Shown here one piece after another: positions 41,903 to 45,766 of a stretch of DNA of 45,766 bases (the stretch's first letter is position 1; every line of letters begins with the position of its first letter). Position numbers and translations under genes: made by a program. The DNA comes from Thiothrix sp. GTDB taxonomy: Bacteria; Pseudomonadota; Gammaproteobacteria; Thiotrichales; Thiotrichaceae. The notes below the pieces were generated by a model. The model saw nothing but the letters and a program-made list of their open reading frames with translations, had not been told where the DNA came from and ran no database searches. The stretch spans positions 1 to 45,766 of the forward strand of contig JAGRJD010000020.1 of the NCBI GenBank assembly GCA_020442915.1. The letters are read 5' to 3'.

Positions 41903-41939
41903 AAATAAAAACAGGCCATGAGCGAACCCATGACCCGTT
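41903..41939 (-). terminator. Minus-strand terminator with UUCG loop after the sulfur-globule-like gene
   Basis: Read on the minus strand, arms 41939-41927 and 41922-41910 pair over 13 bp with three G-U wobbles, close on a UUCG tetraloop and run into a T-rich stretch. The same bases read on the plus strand would have three A-C mismatches, so the hairpin works in one direction only, matching the gene that ends at 41972. Confidence 0.85.
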
Positions 41940-41971
41940 TTCCTCAAGTCATCAAACCCGTGTCGGGCCTG

Positions 41972-42487
41972 TTACTGAGCCTTGGCTTCAGCAGCGGGAG
42001 CCTGAACTTCAGCACTGACTGCCGGAGTGGCTGGTGTCTGAACCTGGGCCTGGGCGGCTGGAGCCTGTACCGGTGCCTGTGGCATCTGGAACTGTGGATA
42101 CGGGGAGTAGCCATAACCGTAATTGTTGTTGGCCAGATTGTTCCAGCCGTAGCCGTTTCCGTAGCCATTGCCGTAACCGTTGCCCTGGGCTGTGCCGTAC
42201 CAGTTACCGTCGCCCCTGCCGTTCCAGGCGCTGTCGGCGTTCATGTCGGTTTTGCCCTTGCCCTTGAAGGTGATCTGGAATTCGACCTCACCGTCGGCAT
42301 TGCCATTGCCACGGCCCCAGCCGTTCATGTCGCCGCGACCGGTGCCGTAGCCCTGGCCATAACCGTTGGTGTAGGCGGTGCCATTGGTGTAGCCCTGGGC
42401 AGAACCCTGGCCATTGTCGAAGAACTCGGCGGAAGCAGCACCGGAAAGGGCGATCAGGGTGGCAAAAGTGATGGTTTGCAATTTCAT
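41972..42487 (-). CDS. Secreted Gly/Asn/Tyr-rich protein, sulfur-globule-protein-like
   Basis: The 171-residue product has a clean Sec signal (about 1-20, ending ASA). The mature chain is low complexity: Gly/Asn/Tyr-rich repeats (GYGNGYGNGYGW-like near 108-120), a short charged core (EVEFQITFKGKGKTDMN, 68-84), and a Pro/Ala/Gln tail (QAPVQAPAAQAQVQ). This composition matches sulfur globule envelope proteins (Sgp) of sulfur-oxidising gammaproteobacteria, which coat periplasmic sulfur; the family link is by pattern only. AGGAGA lies 7 bases ahead of ATG. A promoter (42539-42567) and a terminator (41903-41939) frame it as one unit. A long open frame on the other strand is a shadow of its Gly/Asn repeats. 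Confidence 0.65.
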   Translation of the reverse strand: MKLQTITFATLIALSGAASAEFFDNGQGSAQGYTNGTAYTNGYGQGYGTGRGDMNGWGRGNGNADGEVEFQITFKGKGKTDMNADSAWNGRGDGNWYGTAQGNGYGNGYGNGYGWNNLANNNYGYGYSPYPQFQMPQAPVQAPAAQAQVQTPATPAVSAEVQAPAAEAKAQ

Positions 42488-42796
42488 GGTAAATCTCCTG
42501 GCAACTTGTTGAAGTGCAACAATCTTGTATGTGTGAAAATAATAATATTAGCAAATTCTAATGTAAAGTAAAAATTACGCCTCTACCCCATTCGGGATAG
42601 GTGCGGTGGTGTGTGACCGGCCAGTACCGGAAAGACCGGGTTCATCCGACGGGTGCATGCCGGGACGGAACCTTCTGTCGGGAGCGGATTCCATTACTGA
42701 AACAGTGACTTGAACAGCCTGTTAATTGCCGTGCAATCAGGGTGGATTAACCCCGTTCAGGGCAGAATCATAAAAACAGCTTCCAAGGAGACGGTC
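42488..42796. other. Divergent intergenic region, 309 bases
   Basis: It separates the sulfur-globule-like gene (minus) from the HD-domain gene (plus). The left part is AT-rich and holds the minus-strand promoter at 42539-42567. The right part is GC-richer; I see no clear promoter for the plus gene, only its AAGGAGA site at about 42784. No small gene with a supported start was found. Confidence 0.6.
42539..42567 (-). promoter_or_regulatory. Sigma70-type promoter of the sulfur-globule-like gene
   Basis: On the minus strand, TTTACA (42567-42562) and TATTAT (42544-42539) are separated by exactly 17 bases, each one mismatch from consensus. A leader of about 45 bases would remain before ATG 42487. 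Confidence 0.6.
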
Positions 42797-43354
42797 ATGA
42801 CCCAATGGACCCAGAAAGCCTATCAGCAGGCTTGGCAATACGCCGCTGCCGCACACGCCGGACAAACCTATTCCAGCCCCAGCAGGGGGGTGACACTGCC
42901 TTATATCACCCATATTGCCGGTGTCACCCTGGAGGTGATCCGGGCCATGGAGGACGGTGATGCCTATGATGGTGATCTGGCGGTGCAGTGTGCACTGCTG
43001 CACGATACCATTGAAGATACCGCCAGCACCTGGCAGGAGGTGGCGGACCTGTTCGGAACGGCGGTGGCCGATGGTGTCTCCGCCCTGAGCAAAAGCCCGG
43101 CCATTCGCTCCAAGCAGGGCCGGATGGCCGACTCACTGGAGCGCATCCGCTTGCAGCCACGCGAAGTCTGGATGGTGAAGCTGGCGGACCGCATCAACAA
43201 CCTGTCCGAGCCCCCCTGCCACTGGAATGGTGCCAAACGACGCGAGTACCGGGGGGAAGCCCGACTGATCCTGACCCGTCTGGGGGCGGCACATGCCGGG
43301 CTGGCGCAACGTCTGCAGGCACGGATTGAAGACTATGCGCGTTACCTTGAGTGA
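42797..43354 (+). CDS. Stand-alone HD-domain (p)ppGpp hydrolase-like protein (SAH/Mesh1 type)
   Basis: The 185-residue product holds only the hydrolase half of RelA/SpoT proteins. The metal ligands of the HD fold are present: His39 (YITHI), His69-Asp70 (LLHDTIEDT) and Asp131 (VKLADRINNL). The Glu73-Asp74 pair needed for ppGpp hydrolysis in SpoT and Mesh1 is present. Length fits Mesh1-like small alarmone hydrolases. No synthetase domain is fused or next door. The frame extends upstream to 42710, but ATG 42797 has AAGGAGA about 6 bases ahead. Real substrate (ppGpp, or another nucleotide) is not proven. Confidence 0.85.
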   Translation: MTQWTQKAYQQAWQYAAAAHAGQTYSSPSRGVTLPYITHIAGVTLEVIRAMEDGDAYDGDLAVQCALLHDTIEDTASTWQEVADLFGTAVADGVSALSKSPAIRSKQGRMADSLERIRLQPREVWMVKLADRINNLSEPPCHWNGAKRREYRGEARLILTRLGAAHAGLAQRLQARIEDYARYLE

Positions 43355-43460
43355 TGCCGGATGGCATTAAATTCGTATCATCTGCACGCAGGCTGCATAA
43401 ACCGGGGCTAAGCTGGGTGGAATACACATCACTGCCAAGAGAACACTCACGGGAGTCCTT

Positions 43461-44507
43461 ATGAATGCCCTGACCCTGCCGCTGCGTCTGAGCTGGCGGT
43501 TGCTGAAGCTGCTGGCGGCACCGGCCCTGCTGGCCGGTCTGGCAGCCCTGCTGGTGGCGGATCACATCAACCGTTCCACTTTGTCCCCACCCCGGCGCGC
43601 CCTGCAGGTCTATCAGCTGGAGCGGTTGCAGCAGCCGCAGGCTTTCGGACTCCGGATTCGTGTCCATGGCTGTCTGCAGGGGCAGGTACCCTGTCTGCTG
43701 GTGGAGCCGGAGGCATCCACCGGTCCCGGCGAGCGGGGACGTATCCTGCGCCGGCAACTGGCGGACCGGGGTATCCGGTTGCCCGGTTATGGCAGGGTCC
43801 GGGGGACGCTGGTGCTGTTGCACGGGCGAAACGGGCGCAAGGAAAGCCTGCTGGCGGTGGCAGAGCGTTTTGCGGCAGCCGGGTTCCGCAGTCTGATTCC
43901 TGACTTGCCGGGACACGGTGACAGCCCGTTGCCGGCCATGAGTTTCGGCAGCAGTGCTTTTGAGCGTACCCTGCCGCAGCGGATACTGGCCGATGCCCGC
44001 AACCGTTTCCGTCTGCCGCCGGAGCCGGCTGCCTTGTGGGGGCTGTCCATGGGCGGGGCGGTGGCCGTCAGTGCCGCCAGTGCTGACCCGCGCACGTTTC
44101 AGGCGCTCATTGTCACCAGCAGTTTTGCCCGTCTGGATCAGGTGATGCTGGGCCAGCTGGCACCGGAGTGGCGTACACCGGCGTCCCTGCTGCTGCCGTT
44201 TCTGGACCTGGATCAATGGCTGCTGAATGCACCGGGCATCAGCCGCATGATGCCGGAACACTGGGCAGCACAGGTGCGGCAACCGACCTTGGTGGTGCAT
44301 GGCGAGCGGGACCGTTATGTGCCGTTGCAGCAGGGACAGGCGCTGTATGCCGCGCTGGCCAGTCCCTGCAAACGCTGGCTGACGGTTCCCGGTGGCGGAC
44401 ATGCGAATGTACTGGCGACCGGGATGCCGCTGTATGCGGAAATGAGTGCCTGGTTGCTGCAGCAGCTGGACCGTGACCCGCAGGCTGGCTGTGCGTCATC
44501 AAGTTGA
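43461..44507 (+). CDS. Membrane-anchored alpha/beta hydrolase
   Basis: The 348-residue product has an N-terminal hydrophobic helix (about 14-34), then an alpha/beta hydrolase domain. The oxyanion motif LLHGRNGRKES lies at about 118-128, the nucleophile Ser196 in GLSMGG, the acid Asp284 in HGERDRYVP and the base His314 in GGGHANV. Likely an esterase or lipase facing the periplasm, substrate unknown. ATG 43461 has a GGGAG-like site about 7 bases ahead. It is followed 56 bases later by the acyl-CoA dehydrogenase gene, perhaps a separate unit. Confidence 0.85.
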   Translation: MNALTLPLRLSWRLLKLLAAPALLAGLAALLVADHINRSTLSPPRRALQVYQLERLQQPQAFGLRIRVHGCLQGQVPCLLVEPEASTGPGERGRILRRQLADRGIRLPGYGRVRGTLVLLHGRNGRKESLLAVAERFAAAGFRSLIPDLPGHGDSPLPAMSFGSSAFERTLPQRILADARNRFRLPPEPAALWGLSMGGAVAVSAASADPRTFQALIVTSSFARLDQVMLGQLAPEWRTPASLLLPFLDLDQWLLNAPGISRMMPEHWAAQVRQPTLVVHGERDRYVPLQQGQALYAALASPCKRWLTVPGGGHANVLATGMPLYAEMSAWLLQQLDRDPQAGCASSS

Positions 44508-44563
44508 TGTTTACGTAAACGAAACCTATCATCTTTTCATGACTGACTGCCTGAGGAATCATC

Positions 44564-45727
44564 ATGTCCGGCTGGCCTGCCCTGAACTTCAATCATGGTC
44601 ATGAAATTGACCTGCTGCGTGCAACCGTACAGAATTTTGCCACTGCCGAGATTGCCCCGCGTGCGGCAGAGATTGACCGCAATAATGATTTTCCGTCCGA
44701 CCTGTGGCGCAAGATGGGCGAGCTGGGTCTGCTGGGGGTCACGGTACCGGAGGCGTATGGCGGCACGGACCTGGGGTATCTGGCGCATATTGTCGCCATG
44801 GAGGAAATCAGCCGTGCTTCGGCTTCGGTGGGGCTGAGTTACGGGGCACATTCCAACCTGTGTGTGAACCAGCTCCGGCGTAACGGTACGGATGTGCAGA
44901 AACGTCGCTACCTGCCGCTCCTGATCAGTGGTGAGTGGGTCGGGGCGCTGGCGATGTCCGAACCGGAGGCCGGGTCGGATGTGGTCAGCATGCGCCTGCA
45001 CGCCGAGCGCCGGGGGGACCGTTATGTACTCAACGGCACCAAGATGTGGATCACCAACGGACCGGATGCCGACCTGATTGTGGTTTACGCCAAAACCGAG
45101 CCGGCAGCCGGCTCCAAAGGCATCAGTGCCTTTCTGGTGGAAAAGGCCTTCGGCTACCGGACAGCCCGCAAGCTGGACAAGCTCGGCATGCGGGGCTCCA
45201 ATACCGGGGAGATGATATTCGAGGATGTGGTCGTTCCGGAGGCAAACCTGCTCGGGCCACTCAACCGGGGGGTGCAGGTGCTGATGAGCGGACTGGATTA
45301 CGAGCGCGCGGTGTTGTCCGGCGGCCCCCTGGGTATCATGCAGGCCTGCATGGACATGGTGGTGCCCTACCTGCATGAACGCAGACAGTTCGGCCAGCGC
45401 ATCGGCGAGTTCCAGCTCATGCAGGGCCGGCTTGCAGACATGTATACCCGCCTCAGTGCCAGCAGGGCCTATGTCTATGCGGTGGGGGCGGCCTGTGACC
45501 GGGGTGAGACCACGCGCAAGGATGCTGCCGGTGCCATTCTGTATGCAGCGGAACAGGCGACACAGATGGCGCTGGATGCGATGCAGATGCTGGGCGGCAA
45601 TGGCTACATGAATGCCTATCCGGCCGGGCGTCTGCTGCGCGATGCCAAGCTGTACGAGATCGGAGCCGGCACTTCAGAAATCCGGCGTCTGCTGATCGGG
45701 CGTGAGCTGTTCAGGGAAACACGCTGA
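44564..45727 (+). CDS. Acyl-CoA dehydrogenase, isovaleryl-CoA dehydrogenase type
   Basis: The 387-residue flavoenzyme oxidises acyl-CoA to enoyl-CoA. Family blocks are [21 protein letters not shown], the FAD-binding [10 protein letters not shown] and [11 protein letters not shown], and the C-terminal [35 protein letters not shown]. The catalytic Glu is Glu247 in [18 protein letters not shown], the position and context typical of isovaleryl-CoA dehydrogenases (leucine breakdown) rather than of short-chain enzymes with the base at the other site. Partner liu genes would lie beyond the right edge; none is seen here. Confidence 0.88.
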   Translation: MSGWPALNFNHGHEIDLLRATVQNFATAEIAPRAAEIDRNNDFPSDLWRKMGELGLLGVTVPEAYGGTDLGYLAHIVAMEEISRASASVGLSYGAHSNLCVNQLRRNGTDVQKRRYLPLLISGEWVGALAMSEPEAGSDVVSMRLHAERRGDRYVLNGTKMWITNGPDADLIVVYAKTEPAAGSKGISAFLVEKAFGYRTARKLDKLGMRGSNTGEMIFEDVVVPEANLLGPLNRGVQVLMSGLDYERAVLSGGPLGIMQACMDMVVPYLHERRQFGQRIGEFQLMQGRLADMYTRLSASRAYVYAVGAACDRGETTRKDAAGAILYAAEQATQMALDAMQMLGGNGYMNAYPAGRLLRDAKLYEIGAGTSEIRRLLIGRELFRETR

Positions 45728-45744
45728 GCAGAGCGGAGTTGTCT

Positions 45745-45766
45745 TAGAGCCTGTTTACGATCTTCT
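45745..45766. mobile_element. Possible end of an insertion sequence at the right edge
   Basis: The last bases, after the dehydrogenase stop, read TTAGAGCCTGTTTACGATCT. GAGCCTGTTTACGATCTTC-like ends resemble terminal repeats of IS5-type elements, and TTA could be a short target duplication. Only the tip is in the window, so this is a weak call from memory of similar ends. Confidence 0.3.

Noticed and set aside
41918..42571. 217-residue plus-strand frame opposite the sulfur-globule-like gene
   Set aside because: Its Val/Ala-rich repeats are the antisense of Gly/Asn codons. The minus frame has a signal peptide, ribosome site, promoter and terminator.

Overview
The window is a dense, moderately GC-rich stretch of gammaproteobacterial chromosome. 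The assignment rests on the UvrD, PdxH, RlmJ, UbiK, GlnK-AmtB and CysJIH-Sat sequences and on a sigma54/NtrC-type promoter. A secreted Gly/Asn/Tyr-rich protein resembling sulfur globule proteins hints at a sulfur-oxidising lineage, but that is inference from composition. I see no tRNA or rRNA gene, no CRISPR array, no prophage and no complete insertion sequence; the last ~20 bases could be the tip of a mobile element.

Layout. Positions 1-11861 are one giant gene, cut by the left edge, for a secreted multidomain adhesin-like protein (Cna_B/SdrD-like, beta-helix, three GEVED-type domains, DUF11, L-type lectin, cadherin-like). It carries an internal tandem duplication of about 1 kb. A strong terminator separates it from pdxH, a lipoprotein gene and a precorrin-8X-methylmutase-like gene whose catalytic His appears replaced by Arg. 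From 14.4 to 17.6 kb on the minus strand lie the remnant of a cell-surface protein with an exosortase-type tail, uvrD, and a small lipoprotein with an Arg-Pro-Tyr repeat tail. From 17.8 to 21.3 kb on the plus strand are a one-domain secreted protein, an EamA transporter, a phytase-like lipoprotein and an HtrA/DegS-type protease. Minus-strand rlmJ, a TPR membrane protein and a quinone oxidoreductase follow, then a secreted M43 metalloprotease.

From 25.2 to 28.9 kb are membrane and small proteins, including a minus-strand cluster of ubiK, a membrane coiled-coil gene, an SCP2-domain gene and a DUF302 gene. From 28.9 to 30.8 kb is glnK-amtB, preceded by two 17-bp NtrC-type dyads and a near-consensus sigma54 promoter, which indicates nitrogen-limitation control. 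Then come lrgAB, an HPP-family membrane protein and znuACB for zinc uptake.

From 36.4 to 41.8 kb is the minus-strand operon cysJ-cysH-sat-cysI. CysH has the paired cysteines of a 4Fe-4S APS reductase, so the route reads sulfate to APS (Sat) to sulfite (CysH) to sulfide (CysJI), with no APS kinase step. Directly upstream, on the same strand but with its own promoter and terminator, is the sulfur-globule-like gene. The right end holds a stand-alone ppGpp-hydrolase-like HD protein, an alpha/beta hydrolase and an isovaleryl-CoA-dehydrogenase-type enzyme.

Functions are read from motifs and remembered family features; no database search was possible. Start codons were moved downstream of the longest reading frame wherever a ribosome binding site or family length favoured it.
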